DNA of 64,000 nucleotides from assembly GCF_900162725.1 (NCBI RefSeq), contig NZ_LT799418.1, positions 2,022,739-2,086,738 of the forward strand, in the 5' to 3' direction. The position numbers were made by a program, and so were the translations under genes. Source of the DNA: Parabacteroides sp. Marseille-P3160. Its GTDB lineage: Bacteria > Bacteroidota > Bacteroidia > Bacteroidales > Tannerellaceae. The notes under the pieces are model-generated. The model saw only the letters and a program-made list of their open reading frames with translations, was not told the origin of the DNA and made no database searches. Shown one piece after another: positions 44,859 to 53,908 of the stretch (position 1 is its first letter; every line of letters starts with the position of its first letter).

Positions 44859-45033
44859 TTATATGGGTATTTAATAAATTTATTGTTCTTGCATATCAAT
44901 AATTTCTTATCGTCGAGTTATTAATGCAACACAGGCAATATTCCTATGCCGGACGATGTTCATAAAAATAAGATTGGAATGAGTTCCGTTTCCTGTTAAT
45001 ACTTAGTTTTTTATAGTGTCCGGTAAATTTTCT

Positions 45034-45102
45034 CCGGCCGGCCGAAGATCTTTTGCCGGCGGTTCGAAGATCTTTCTCTGACCGGTCGAAGATCTTCGAA
45101 CC
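45034..45102. repeat. GAAGATCTT repeat cluster with inverted repeat
   Basis: Three copies of a CCGG-n-CGAAGATCTT unit occur in about 70 bp, and GGTTCGAAGATC (45061-45072) is the perfect complement of 45091-45102. The block is much richer in G+C than the surrounding DNA. It occupies the otherwise empty 44859-45225 gap between the esterase and the LytTR regulator, and may be a dispersed intergenic repeat or a structured RNA end. Confidence 0.55.
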
Positions 45103-45225
45103 ATGGTCAAACATAAATTGGAAAACGGCTGCTAACAAGTATAAGTATTGCGTGTCAGGCAAGGAACTATTTAGGAATGATGAAGTAAAGAATATAAATT
45201 CTAAAAGCGTATGCATTTTGCTTTT

Positions 45226-45987
45226 TTATTTTGAAACCCAAGTTTTAAATTCATGAGCACGTCCTTTACTGATCAGAATCTTATTCGGAATATTCACTTT
45301 AAGGTTTACCGACAGTTTGCTTGCAAACCAAATTGAAATGTCAACAATGGCACCACGGGCTATAATATATTGTCGGTTAGCACGAAAAAAAAGTTTAGGG
45401 TCAAGATGTTGTATTAATTCATCCAGTGTTTTATCCAGGTAATATATTTTACTACTATATGTCATAATTTTTATCATCTTCAAATCGATATAAATGCAAG
45501 CAATATCATTGACCGGCAAAGGAATAAGTTTATCTTTCTCTGGAACTAAAAAGTAGGATTTAAAAGAAGATTCATTTTCTTTAATAGAAGCCAATAGTTT
45601 ATTAAACAGTTTGGAGTTATCACCGGATCTATCTGTCAGATTTTCATATTTACGGATAGCTCGTTCCAAATCTTTTTTGTTTATCGGTTTTAACAGATAA
45701 TCAATACTATTGACTTCAAAGGCCTTGAGGGCATATTCATCATAAGCTGTCGTAAAAATAACGGGACAGGTAATAGAAACATTGTCAAATATATCAAAAG
45801 ATGAACCGTCAGCTAAATGAATATCCATAAAAACCAAATCCGGCATAGCATTCATCTGAAACCATTCTATACATTCGTCAATAGACTGGAGTATGGCAAC
45901 AATTTTTATATCCGTATAAATTTCGTGAATAAGAGATTGCAATGCATCCGACGCAATCAATTCATCTTCAATGATTAAAGCTCTCAT
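45226..45987 (-). CDS. LytTR-family response regulator
   Basis: Response regulator of 253 aa. The receiver domain (residues about 1-120) has the acidic pair in IIEDE, phosphoacceptor D55 in LVFMDIHLADG, the switch Thr in PVIFTTAYDEYALKAF and Lys in LLKPINKKDLE. The C-terminal LytTR DNA-binding domain (about 150-250) has VPEKDKLIPLPVNDIACIYI and FFRANRQYIIARGAI. Its start codon overlaps the kinase stop by one base (TAATG). It is the last gene of the efflux operon and probably regulates that operon in response to its membrane kinase partner. Confidence 0.92.
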   Translation of the reverse strand: MRALIIEDELIASDALQSLIHEIYTDIKIVAILQSIDECIEWFQMNAMPDLVFMDIHLADGSSFDIFDNVSITCPVIFTTAYDEYALKAFEVNSIDYLLKPINKKDLERAIRKYENLTDRSGDNSKLFNKLLASIKENESSFKSYFLVPEKDKLIPLPVNDIACIYIDLKMIKIMTYSSKIYYLDKTLDELIQHLDPKLFFRANRQYIIARGAIVDISIWFASKLSVNLKVNIPNKILISKGRAHEFKTWVSK

Positions 45988-47069
45988 TAGTTTATATATT
46001 GTTTCAATGGTACTTCTACTACGAATAGACCGTCTTTATTACTAATAGTAATCTTTTCTTTCCACATCAAAAGATAATGTTCCGACAGATTAGCGAGTCC
46101 GATGCCTTCTCCTACTTCGGCTTTTTTCTTCATCTGAATAGAATTTCCGACTCTAATTGTTTCGTTTTCATGGGTGGATATTGTAATTTTCAGAGGCTGC
46201 TTTAAACTTATTACATTGTGTTTTATCGCATTTTCTACCAGTATTTGCAAACTCAACGGTATAATATAGTAGTTCAGATAACTTTTATCTATATTCTGTT
46301 CTATCTGCAAACAATCTCCATACCGGATTTGCATTAAATGGCAATAGGCATCACAAAATTTTAATTCTTCTTCCAATGTAATAACCTGTTTGTTTTGCAA
46401 AATATAGCGAAACACAGAAGATAGTTGTTGGACGTATTCCTGCGCTTTATCCGGATCCGTTTTAATCAAAGAGTTCAGGGTATTTAATGCATTGAACAGA
46501 AAGTGCGGGTCAACCTGATTCTTTAAAGCAATAAAACGGGTTTTGATATTCTCGGCCTGTAAAATGGTGTTTTCCAAGACTATTTGTTGTTGTTTTCTCG
46601 ACAAATATAGAATTTGCGAAGAAAATATAACAATAATAGCTATGCCATAATCACGGACTAATCCCCCACGTATGATTTTATAGGAGTGAGACGGCTCCTG
46701 AATATGTATTTGTATCCAGGAACAAGCGTAGCTTAAAACAGTCGCTAATGAAAAAGTAAATAAAATAATAAAGACCAATTTCTTTAATGAAGAAAAATCT
46801 GTCCTTAGTAACTTAAAATTAAGCAAATAAAGCAAATATGTATTCAGGAAAATAAAACCGAGATGAATCAGCACAATATGTACTCCAAATCTGCCGGATT
46901 GGAGTGCCTGGTCTTCCGAGAGCAGAAAGAAGTCTCTCCCGAAAAGATACATAGTCAGGAGAAGGACATTCAATAGAATAAACCCTAATGCAAAGAAAAA
47001 AGCTGTTTTATAATCGGGCAATGACTTCGGCATAATATCTTTTGTGCAAATATAAACATATCTATTCAT
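45987..47069 (-). CDS. LytS/YehU-type membrane sensor histidine kinase
   Basis: Kinase of 360 aa with four hydrophobic segments in the first about 155 residues, then a His_kinase domain in which H189 of NQVDPHFLFNALNTLNSLI is the likely phosphorylated residue, and a HATPase domain (LQILVENAIKHNV, GEGIGLANLSEHYLLMW). The ATG at 47069 overlaps the permease stop by 8 nt (ATGAATAG); a second possible start is at 47033 (MPKSLPDY). It has no large periplasmic domain, so it probably senses something in or at the membrane, perhaps the transporter encoded just before it. Confidence 0.9.
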   Translation of the reverse strand: MNRYVYICTKDIMPKSLPDYKTAFFFALGFILLNVLLLTMYLFGRDFFLLSEDQALQSGRFGVHIVLIHLGFIFLNTYLLYLLNFKLLRTDFSSLKKLVFIILFTFSLATVLSYACSWIQIHIQEPSHSYKIIRGGLVRDYGIAIIVIFSSQILYLSRKQQQIVLENTILQAENIKTRFIALKNQVDPHFLFNALNTLNSLIKTDPDKAQEYVQQLSSVFRYILQNKQVITLEEELKFCDAYCHLMQIRYGDCLQIEQNIDKSYLNYYIIPLSLQILVENAIKHNVISLKQPLKITISTHENETIRVGNSIQMKKKAEVGEGIGLANLSEHYLLMWKEKITISNKDGLFVVEVPLKQYIN

Positions 47070-48282
47070 ATCTCAGAGCCGTAATAGGATCTAAAGATGC
47101 AGCTTTTTTAGCTGGGTACCAGCCAAAAAAGATTCCTGTAACAGTACAAACCAAAAAAGATATTCCCACTGCGGGCAGGCTGACTATAAACGGCCAACTT
47201 AGTGCTCCGGCAATTATATGTGATAAAGCTAAACCCAATATTATACCGATTATGCCACCTATAAGGCAAAGAATTATACTTTCATATAAAAACTGGAATA
47301 GAATATCTTTGTTTTGCGCCCCGATAGACATACGCAATCCTATTTCCTTTGTACGTTCGGTTACAGTCACATACATAATATTCATAATACCAATTCCTCC
47401 AACTACCAGCGAAATAGAGGCAATAGCTACCAGTAATATGGTGAGTAAACCTGTTATCGAAGAAGTCATTTCCAAAATTTCCTGCTGTGTACGCACCTGA
47501 AAATCATTTTCTTGCTCTGTTTTTAATTTATGCTCTTTTCGTAAGATTGATTCGATTTCTTCTGCAGCTAAAATCGCTACATTTTCGGAATTTGCCGAAG
47601 CCATAATTGTATGTATATAATTGATACCCAGAAACCTTTTTTGTACGGTAGAGTAGGGGGCAATAACAATATCATCCTGATCCTGGCCCATTTGATTTTG
47701 CCCTTTACTTTCAAGTATTCCGATTATTTTTAATGGGATCCTGTCTATACGGATATTTTTACCAATAGGGTTTTTATCGTCCGGAAATAAATTATCCACG
47801 ACCGTCTTACCTACTATACAAACCTTTGCGGCACTCTTTATATCCTGTTTCGTAAAGTTGCTGCCTCTGGCTAATCCTAGTTTTCTTATTTTCAGCAGAT
47901 CAATGTTTCCACCCTGTATAATCCCCGGCCAATTATGGGCACCGTTGACTAATTGCCCGCTCGCACTAACAACAGGTGTGGCTTCAGAAACATATTTCAC
48001 CTTACTTAAAATTGCATCTACATCTTTATTTACCAGAGTCTGTGCATCTCCAGAACCAATATTTACTCCCCCCTGCCGTTGGCTGACGCGGGAAATTGTT
48101 ATCAGGTTTGTCCCCATAGATGATATTTGGTCATTGATACTGTGGGTTGAACTTTGCCCTAGGTTAACCATAACTATTACTGACGTTATGCCAATAATAA
48201 TACCTAACATGGTCAACATTGCCCTTGTTTTATTTCTTAAAAGAGCTTTGTATGCTATTTTGACTAAATTAAAAATATCCAT
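47062..48282 (-). CDS. MacB-type ABC transporter permease
   Basis: Permease of 406 aa with an N-terminal membrane helix (MLTMLGIIIGITSVIVMVN), a periplasmic MacB domain (about residues 45-270) and three C-terminal helices (LLTILLVAIASISLVVGGIGIMNI, IGGIIGIILGLALS, GISFLVCTVTGIFFGWYPA) with the family motif VTERTKEIGLRMSIGA. It works with the ATPase 12 bp upstream, the MacA-like adaptor and TolC as a tripartite efflux pump, likely for peptides, macrolides or lipid-type compounds. In canonical MacB the ATPase and permease are fused; here they are split. Confidence 0.92.
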   Translation of the reverse strand: MDIFNLVKIAYKALLRNKTRAMLTMLGIIIGITSVIVMVNLGQSSTHSINDQISSMGTNLITISRVSQRQGGVNIGSGDAQTLVNKDVDAILSKVKYVSEATPVVSASGQLVNGAHNWPGIIQGGNIDLLKIRKLGLARGSNFTKQDIKSAAKVCIVGKTVVDNLFPDDKNPIGKNIRIDRIPLKIIGILESKGQNQMGQDQDDIVIAPYSTVQKRFLGINYIHTIMASANSENVAILAAEEIESILRKEHKLKTEQENDFQVRTQQEILEMTSSITGLLTILLVAIASISLVVGGIGIMNIMYVTVTERTKEIGLRMSIGAQNKDILFQFLYESIILCLIGGIIGIILGLALSHIIAGALSWPFIVSLPAVGISFLVCTVTGIFFGWYPAKKAASLDPITALRYE

Positions 48283-48294
48283 GATTTCCTTTTT

Positions 48295-49035
48295 TTAATA
48301 ATCTTCATTTTGTGGCAATCCAACCAACATTTCGGATGCCAATTTAGGCTCTACTTCTGTGTCTTTTATTATATGCCCGTCACGTAATTGTATTATCCGG
48401 TTGGTAAAAGTCGCAATATCCGGTTCGTGGGTTACAAAGGCAATCGTTTTCCCTTTCAAGTTCAGTTTTTGGAATAAACTCATAATCTCATAAGAAGTCC
48501 GGGTATCGAGATTACCGGTTGCTTCATCGGCCAACAGAATAACAGGGTCATTAACTAAAGCCCGGGCAATCGCTACCCTTTGTTGTTGCCCTCCTGAAAG
48601 CTGGTTCGGCATATGTTCCATTCGGTCTTGTAAGCCTACCTGACTCAAAGCATGCATAGCCCTTTCCTTCCTTTCTTTGCTTGAAAGCGTATTGTTGTAG
48701 AGCAATGGAAGTTCAACATTTTCCAACGCTGTTGTCCGTGCTAATAAGTTATATGACTGAAAAATGAATCCTATCTTACGGTTGCGCAAAGTGGCTAATT
48801 CGGCTCTTGTCCTCTTACTTATAGAAATTCCGTCTATATAGTATTCGCCGGATGTAGGACGATCGAGGCAACCTAAAATATTCAGCAGAGTAGATTTCCC
48901 GCCCCCGCTGGAACCCATAATGCTTACAAACTCGCCTTCACTTATACCAAAAGAAATACCTTTAAGGGCATGTATTTCTTCATTACCCATTTGAAAGGTC
49001 CGGCGTAATTCTTTGATTTTAATTATTTCACCCAT
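48295..49035 (-). CDS. MacB/LolD-type ABC transporter ATP-binding protein
   Basis: ATPase of 246 aa with Walker [10 protein letters not shown] (residues 41-49), Q-loop [12 protein letters not shown], signature [18 protein letters not shown], Walker [15 protein letters not shown] and switch His in [12 protein letters not shown]. The sequence is typical of the MacB/LolD/FtsE group that powers mechanotransmission pumps. It is 2 bp from the adaptor gene and 12 bp from the permease gene in the same operon. Confidence 0.95.
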   Translation of the reverse strand: MGEIIKIKELRRTFQMGNEEIHALKGISFGISEGEFVSIMGSSGGGKSTLLNILGCLDRPTSGEYYIDGISISKRTRAELATLRNRKIGFIFQSYNLLARTTALENVELPLLYNNTLSSKERKERAMHALSQVGLQDRMEHMPNQLSGGQQQRVAIARALVNDPVILLADEATGNLDTRTSYEIMSLFQKLNLKGKTIAFVTHEPDIATFTNRIIQLRDGHIIKDTEVEPKLASEMLVGLPQNEDY

Positions 49036-49037
49036 AG

Positions 49038-50180
49038 TTATTTTTTCTGAGGTTTGGATGGTATTAGAGGATTGGATGATGTCGTATTTAATTCTTTTTC
49101 ATAAGACGTCGAAAGGATAATGCTGTCCCCGGCCTTCAAGCCTTCTTCGACAATGATATGAGTTCCGTTATTAACACCTGTTTTTAACTCTTTATGTATG
49201 ATTCCTTCCGATGTTTTTACCCAAACACCTTTGGCCGATACAGTATTTTGAATATTTAACTCTTTCATAATATTAGGGCTAAATGTTGTAGATAAAGCTT
49301 CAACGGGAATAACTAAGCCTGTTTCTGAATGGGTTACAATAGAAACGCTGGCTGTCATGCCCGGAAATAGTTTTTCTTCCGGATTGGGTGCTTCGATTAT
49401 AACAGTATAAGTAACAACATTATTTTTTACGGTAGGTTGAAGCCTGATTTGGTATACTGTTCCGGAAAAAATATCATCGCTAAATGCATCGACCGTAAAA
49501 GTAGCTGCCTGCCCGAGTTTTACGTCTCCTATATCTGCTTCATCGATATCTGCTTCTACCTGCATTTTTTTCAGGTTGTTGGCAATTGTAAATAAAGTCG
49601 GGGTATTAAATGAAGCTGCAACCGTTTGCCCTTGTTCCACTGCACGATTTAGGACAACACCGTCAATAGGCGAATATATCTCTGCATAGGACAGATTAAC
49701 CTGTGCCTGATGTAAACTCGCTTTGGCGTTATCCAAGCTCGTTTTGGCTTGTGCCAATTTGTTTATCGCTTCTTCGTATGATGTTTCTGTCGCAGCTTTT
49801 ACTTCATATAATTGTTTTATCCGGTTGTAGTTTTGCTGCGAAAAGGTCAGGTCGCTTTGCGCACTTATTACGCTGGCATTAGCCTGAATCACTTTTTCTC
49901 TTAAAGTAGATTTATCCAGTTCTGCTAATAATTGTCCTTTTTTTACCTGAGAATTAAAATCAGCATAGATTTTCTCAATAACACCGGAAACCTGTGTCCC
50001 AACATCTATCTTGTCTACCGGTTGGACATATCCGGTGGCTGTTATGACAGTCTGGATGGTATCATTTTCGACAACTATTGTATCTATCTGAATTTCTTTC
50101 TTCCCTGATTTTATAAAAATGATAACGACTATGAGCATGAGGGCAGCGATAACGCCAATAATGATAGATTTTCTTTTCAT
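49038..50180 (-). CDS. HlyD/MacA-type periplasmic adaptor
   Basis: Adaptor of 380 aa anchored by an N-terminal membrane helix (IIIGVIAALMLIVVIIFI). It has the lipoyl halves (GTQVSGVIEKIYADFNSQVKKGQLLAELD and later LSYAEIYSPIDGVVLNRAVEQGQTV region), a coiled-coil hairpin between them (about residues 90-165, rich in Gln/Ala/Lys) and beta-barrel and membrane-proximal domains. It links the MacB-like inner-membrane part to TolC. It lies 56 bp after the TolC gene. Confidence 0.92.
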   Translation of the reverse strand: MKRKSIIIGVIAALMLIVVIIFIKSGKKEIQIDTIVVENDTIQTVITATGYVQPVDKIDVGTQVSGVIEKIYADFNSQVKKGQLLAELDKSTLREKVIQANASVISAQSDLTFSQQNYNRIKQLYEVKAATETSYEEAINKLAQAKTSLDNAKASLHQAQVNLSYAEIYSPIDGVVLNRAVEQGQTVAASFNTPTLFTIANNLKKMQVEADIDEADIGDVKLGQAATFTVDAFSDDIFSGTVYQIRLQPTVKNNVVTYTVIIEAPNPEEKLFPGMTASVSIVTHSETGLVIPVEALSTTFSPNIMKELNIQNTVSAKGVWVKTSEGIIHKELKTGVNNGTHIIVEEGLKAGDSIILSTSYEKELNTTSSNPLIPSKPQKK

Positions 50181-50236
50181 TTCTATTTTGATTAAAAATT
50201 TTGCTTATTAAGTTTCATGAAGCTATATTGTTGATT

Positions 50237-51538
50237 TTACATTAAGATTGAATTTCCAATGTATACATCCAATATCTTTCTTTTTAATATAAATTCGTAT
50301 TTACTTTGAATAAAATCGTTTAAAGCACTGATGTAATTATTCTGTTGTTGCAACATATCAACGGCAGTAATTGAGCCTGTGTTAAACAGAGCCAGATAAA
50401 CTTCAAAGCTCTTAAAGTAGGCTTGTTGCTTTACATTGAAAGTTTGATACTTATTATAGGCTGAAACAACATCCTGGTATTCTGTTGCTACAACCTGCAT
50501 CATATCCAGTTCTGTTTGTTTTTGCTCTAATTCGGCTTGTTGCAGGGCTATACGGCTTTGATTTACTTTTGAACGGGTACGGTTATTATCAAAAATCGGG
50601 ATACTGACTGAAATGCCTATCTCTCCGTTTAACCGGTCTGACAATTGTTTACCAAAACGGGAATAAGTGCTTGAATGCCCCGTACCTGCATTTCCGTAAA
50701 GACTAATTGCCGGTGCGTAGTTTGCCTTAGATAATTTAACTCCTATTTTAGCTATTTCTACATTGTATTTACTGATTTCCAAGTCTGGTAAGGTTACAGA
50801 TGCCTGTTCCAAAACGTAATCTATGGGTGGTAACATGCTCATACCTGTAATAATCCCTGTATCCGGAGAAACTATTTGAAGGTTATCTGTCGGAGACATT
50901 GATAACAGGTTTTTCAGGTTAAGTAAACTTTTATCTATGGCTATCTGTGTTTCGACAATATTGTTTTTGTCTGTGGTGTATTGGGATTCAAGCAACAGGT
51001 AATCACTTTCCAAAATTTTGCCAAGACGAAATTGTTCTACACCCTGTTTTAACTGTTCTTCGCTGGTTTTTACGACCGATTTTTGGTAATTGAGTAATTC
51101 TTCATTTCCCAGAGCTGTCAAAAATGCCTGCAATATACTTATTGTTAAATCCTTATCAAGCATATAAGTTTGAGCCGAAGCCTGTTCTGTCATCAACCTG
51201 TTTTGTTCAATCGTGTTGCCGATACTTCCTCCATTGTATAAAGTTATGTTAGTATTTATTCCATAAGAGCCATTCCAAGATGATGCACTATTCTTGCTGC
51301 TATTAAAACTTTCATTCAATGATGCACTCAGATTGGGTAACCGTTCCATTTTTGATTGAGAGTAAGCATCCTCTTTTGCTTTTTCAGTCAGTTTCTGGGA
51401 TTGACGGTTGTAATTAAAACTGGATGCATATTCCAGACAATTTTCCAGTGTAAAACGGTAAAGTAGCGCTGTTGTATCTTGAGCTGTTGCTACGATTGTT
51501 GTTGTACAAATAATAAAACTTAGAATAATTTTTTTCAT
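50237..51538 (-). CDS. TolC-family outer-membrane efflux protein
   Basis: Intact outer-membrane channel of 433 aa with signal peptide (IVATAQ). The two structural repeats and coiled-coils of TolC are seen, for example RFTLENCLEYASSFNYNRQS near the N-terminus and NQSRIALQQAELEQKQTELD in the second half. It closely resembles the truncated gene at 16676-17680 and aligns without a gap up to residue 330. It is the outer part of the tripartite pump encoded directly downstream. Confidence 0.93.
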   Translation of the reverse strand: MKKIILSFIICTTTIVATAQDTTALLYRFTLENCLEYASSFNYNRQSQKLTEKAKEDAYSQSKMERLPNLSASLNESFNSSKNSASSWNGSYGINTNITLYNGGSIGNTIEQNRLMTEQASAQTYMLDKDLTISILQAFLTALGNEELLNYQKSVVKTSEEQLKQGVEQFRLGKILESDYLLLESQYTTDKNNIVETQIAIDKSLLNLKNLLSMSPTDNLQIVSPDTGIITGMSMLPPIDYVLEQASVTLPDLEISKYNVEIAKIGVKLSKANYAPAISLYGNAGTGHSSTYSRFGKQLSDRLNGEIGISVSIPIFDNNRTRSKVNQSRIALQQAELEQKQTELDMMQVVATEYQDVVSAYNKYQTFNVKQQAYFKSFEVYLALFNTGSITAVDMLQQQNNYISALNDFIQSKYEFILKRKILDVYIGNSILM

Positions 51539-51601
51539 CTCAACTGAGTTTCTTTATAAGTTATTGATATCTTTTACAGTAACCTACACCATATATATTA
51601 T

Positions 51602-52567
51602 TTATCTGCTTAGGTTATAAGAAAATCCGATGTTCAGAAATGAATTCATCGGCTGTGAAAATTCTATATAATCTTTATAATTCTTTTTACTGTGTAACCG
51701 ATTTGAAAGGAAAATATTACCCCCGCCCCGTATTGTCATGTAGAAATGTTTTGCAATAGGTTGTTCGTAAATAATTTCAGGTGTCAAACGGCTTCTGCTA
51801 TATATACACTTTTCTGGTAATAAAGGGTTTTGCTGTCGTACAAAAAAATAGTCATTGTCTACCGACATACCAACCGACAACCTTTTCTTTTCCCGAAAAG
51901 AATATCTCAAATAAGCTTGCGGCAACATTAAGTCTATTGTCCATTGAGGATTAAACTGGTGGTGGTAAGTAAATACAGGGATAAAAGGAAGAGGGGATGT
52001 TGTATTTACAAGGCCGATTATTCCCACACCGATAGAGGTTGATTTAGTTTGTTTAACCTGCATTACAGCAGCAAAAATTCCTTTCATCCTTTCATATCCC
52101 TGTTCAGAGAAATCAAATGAGATATTGGCATTGGTTATTATCGGCTTTGAAAATATCTTTGTGTGAAAAGTCGCATTGGGAGAGAATCCCCAAACGTGAT
52201 GTTCGCCATTAAAATTTAAACCTAAATCTTCTTTCAGGACTTCCTTCTGATTGAAATTCAAGTGATAAAAACTGTAATTTGCATTGGCGGAAAAGGTAAA
52301 TTGTTTACTTCGCAAGATAGGAACGCCAAGACGTATTTTCGTTTTTGCAAAGTCGGTCATTTTTCCTTTCTCATAAGTCTGATCATCATATTTCAACTTA
52401 TAATCTGAATTGGAAGCCGTCTCTACCTGCAAATCCAGAGTCAACCTTGTTTTTTTATTTGTTTTGATATAAGTAGTATCAAGTCGGCTTTGTGCATATG
52501 CGCCAGAAAAAAACAGGAATAACAAAATGACAAGCAAAATATGTTTACAGAAATTTATATTTATCAT
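51602..52567 (-). CDS. Outer-membrane beta-barrel protein, DUF6268-like
   Basis: Exported protein of 321 aa with a signal peptide (FFSGAYAQ). Regularly spaced alternating strands rich in aromatic residues (TFSANANYSFYHLNFN, PQAYLRYSFREKKRLSVGM, HFYMTIRGGG, SFLNIGFSYNL) indicate an outer-membrane barrel, matching DUF6268-type proteins often found with efflux operons in Bacteroidetes. Function is unknown. It is 63 bp upstream of TolC and likely in the same operon. It might be an accessory for envelope export or a sensor of the efflux substrate. Confidence 0.7.
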   Translation of the reverse strand: MININFCKHILLVILLFLFFSGAYAQSRLDTTYIKTNKKTRLTLDLQVETASNSDYKLKYDDQTYEKGKMTDFAKTKIRLGVPILRSKQFTFSANANYSFYHLNFNQKEVLKEDLGLNFNGEHHVWGFSPNATFHTKIFSKPIITNANISFDFSEQGYERMKGIFAAVMQVKQTKSTSIGVGIIGLVNTTSPLPFIPVFTYHHQFNPQWTIDLMLPQAYLRYSFREKKRLSVGMSVDNDYFFVRQQNPLLPEKCIYSRSRLTPEIIYEQPIAKHFYMTIRGGGNIFLSNRLHSKKNYKDYIEFSQPMNSFLNIGFSYNLSR

Positions 52568-52578
52568 AATTTATCGTT

Positions 52579-52794
52579 TTAACAGGACAAACATGCAGTA
52601 CTTTTTTTCGTTGTTTTTCCGTTGTTTTGATAGAAATCTTCTTTGTTCCTGTCTTTTCTATCCGATTTATTTTTGTCTCTTTTTTCTGTCTTTTCTTTTT
52701 TTCTGTTATTTTTTCGTTGTGTTTTACTTGTTCCGCAATTTGATAGTAACAAAACTATGCAGAGGACTATAGTTCCAATAGATATTCTTTTCAT
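52579..52794 (-). CDS. Small, highly basic lipoprotein
   Basis: A 71-aa lipoprotein with a clean signal peptide and lipobox at Cys20 (VLLLSNCGTSKT). The mature part is almost entirely Lys, Arg, Asn, Glu and Asp (RKNNRKKEKTEKRDKNKSD) and should be disordered; it ends in STACLSC with two further cysteines. It lies 11 bp upstream of the DUF6268-like gene and seems to be the first gene of the efflux operon. No family was recognised. The intact signal and position support a real gene in spite of its low complexity. Confidence 0.6.
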   Translation of the reverse strand: MKRISIGTIVLCIVLLLSNCGTSKTQRKNNRKKEKTEKRDKNKSDRKDRNKEDFYQNNGKTTKKSTACLSC

Positions 52795-53002
52795 ATCAAA
52801 CTAAATTTTGTGATTGATTATTTATTCCGGGAAATACAAAATATAGATTTAATTACTCTTACTATCAGTAAATTATCATAATTATTGATTTACATAATTA
52901 AATGATTTTGCTATACAAACATACAATGCAATGTCCATCTTTAATTTAAAAATCTGAGCGAGACGGGAGAAAAGAGGACTAAAATGGAAAAAAGAAGGAT
53001 AA

Positions 53003-53125
53003 AGTTTCGGAAAAATAGCAGCTTACCCGACCATTGATGATGCCATAGGAATCATCGCGAAATCGTTGCCTTTCCAATATGTTTTTTTGCAGCTCACAGA
53101 CAAAGAATATGAAAAAAACAATTAA
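53003..53125 (+). other. Possible gene remnant upstream of tetR
   Basis: One frame without a start codon reads GKIAAYPTIDDAIGIIAKSL then a hydrophobic FQYVFLQLTDKEYEK and a stop. It is bounded upstream by a stop codon and could be the last about 40 codons of a lost gene. The remainder of the 52795-53296 gap holds only the tetR direct repeats and AT-rich DNA. Confidence 0.2.
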
Positions 53126-53246
53126 CTGCTACCTGAAAAAATAGCTGTAATTTAAATGTCAATAAGATTTAGACTCTCCACACAGCAAGGCATTCATTCT
53201 GTTCCAGATTATCGATTTTCTCTAAAATAATTCAATATTATTTTGA

Positions 53247-53289
53247 TGTTCCCGAATGGTTACATATATTTGTTCCCGAATAGTAACAT
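53247..53289 (+). promoter_or_regulatory. Direct repeats upstream of tetR
   Basis: Two copies of a 19-bp unit beginning TGTTCCCGAAT (53247-53265 and 53271-53289) match at 17 of 19 positions and are 24 bp apart. They end 7 bp before the tetR start, so a bound protein would block initiation of transcription or translation. They are the best candidate operator for the TetR protein itself. Confidence 0.55.
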
Positions 53290-53296
53290 TGTTTTT

Positions 53297-53896
53297 ATGG
53301 AAAATAATAACGTCATTTTGAAAGACAGAGCAACAACCGAAAATCGCTTGTTGGATGCTGTAGGGGAAATCATCGAAGAACAAGGATTTGAAAATATAGG
53401 TATCAATGCTATTGCTAAAAAAGCGAATGTATCCAAGATACTTATTTATCGTTATTTCGGTTCTATCGAAGAATTAATAGCACAATATATCCTTAAAAAA
53501 GATTATTGGATAAATATTTCTACAGATATGGAACTCGCGGACTTAGGTTCATTCCTGAAAAAGATTTTCAGGGAACAGATTTTTATGTCAAGACAGGATA
53601 AACTTTTGAAGCGGCTTTATCGGTGGGAACTTTCAAGTAATAATTCAATTGTAGAAGCTCTGCGCGAAAAAAGAGAAAAAAATGCAGTAAAGCTCATAGA
53701 ATTGGCAAGTGAATTAAACAAAAGTACAAAGGGAGAAACTGCGGTTTTTGCTTTGCTGATAAGCTCTTCCATAAGCTATCTGACCATGTTGGAAGAAGTT
53801 TGCCCGATCTATTGTACCATTCCCATCCAAACAGACAAAGGATGGGAACAAATTGCAAATGTAATCAATAAACTGATAGATGATTGGATTAAATAA
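53297..53896 (+). CDS. TetR/AcrR-family transcriptional regulator
   Basis: Repressor of 199 aa from the ATG at 53297; an earlier in-frame Met at 53243 would translate the direct repeats and is unlikely. The HTH is at residues about 33-56 (IGINAIAKKANVSKILIYRYF), preceded by the family helix ENRLLDAVGEIIEEQGFENIG. The C-terminal helical domain binds an unknown ligand. It is followed after 12 bp by the nitroreductase gene and lies divergent from the efflux operon, so it may sense a drug-like or redox-active compound and control both (inference). Confidence 0.88.
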   Translation: MENNNVILKDRATTENRLLDAVGEIIEEQGFENIGINAIAKKANVSKILIYRYFGSIEELIAQYILKKDYWINISTDMELADLGSFLKKIFREQIFMSRQDKLLKRLYRWELSSNNSIVEALREKREKNAVKLIELASELNKSTKGETAVFALLISSSISYLTMLEEVCPIYCTIPIQTDKGWEQIANVINKLIDDWIK

Positions 53897-53908
53897 ATTA
53901 GATAAATC

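Noticed and set aside
44944-45216. 90-codon - strand open frame across the GAAGATCTT repeats
   Set aside because: Its sequence is produced by the G+C-rich repeats, has no signal or domain, and low-complexity basic residues follow the repeat pattern. The DNA is better explained as an intergenic repeat.
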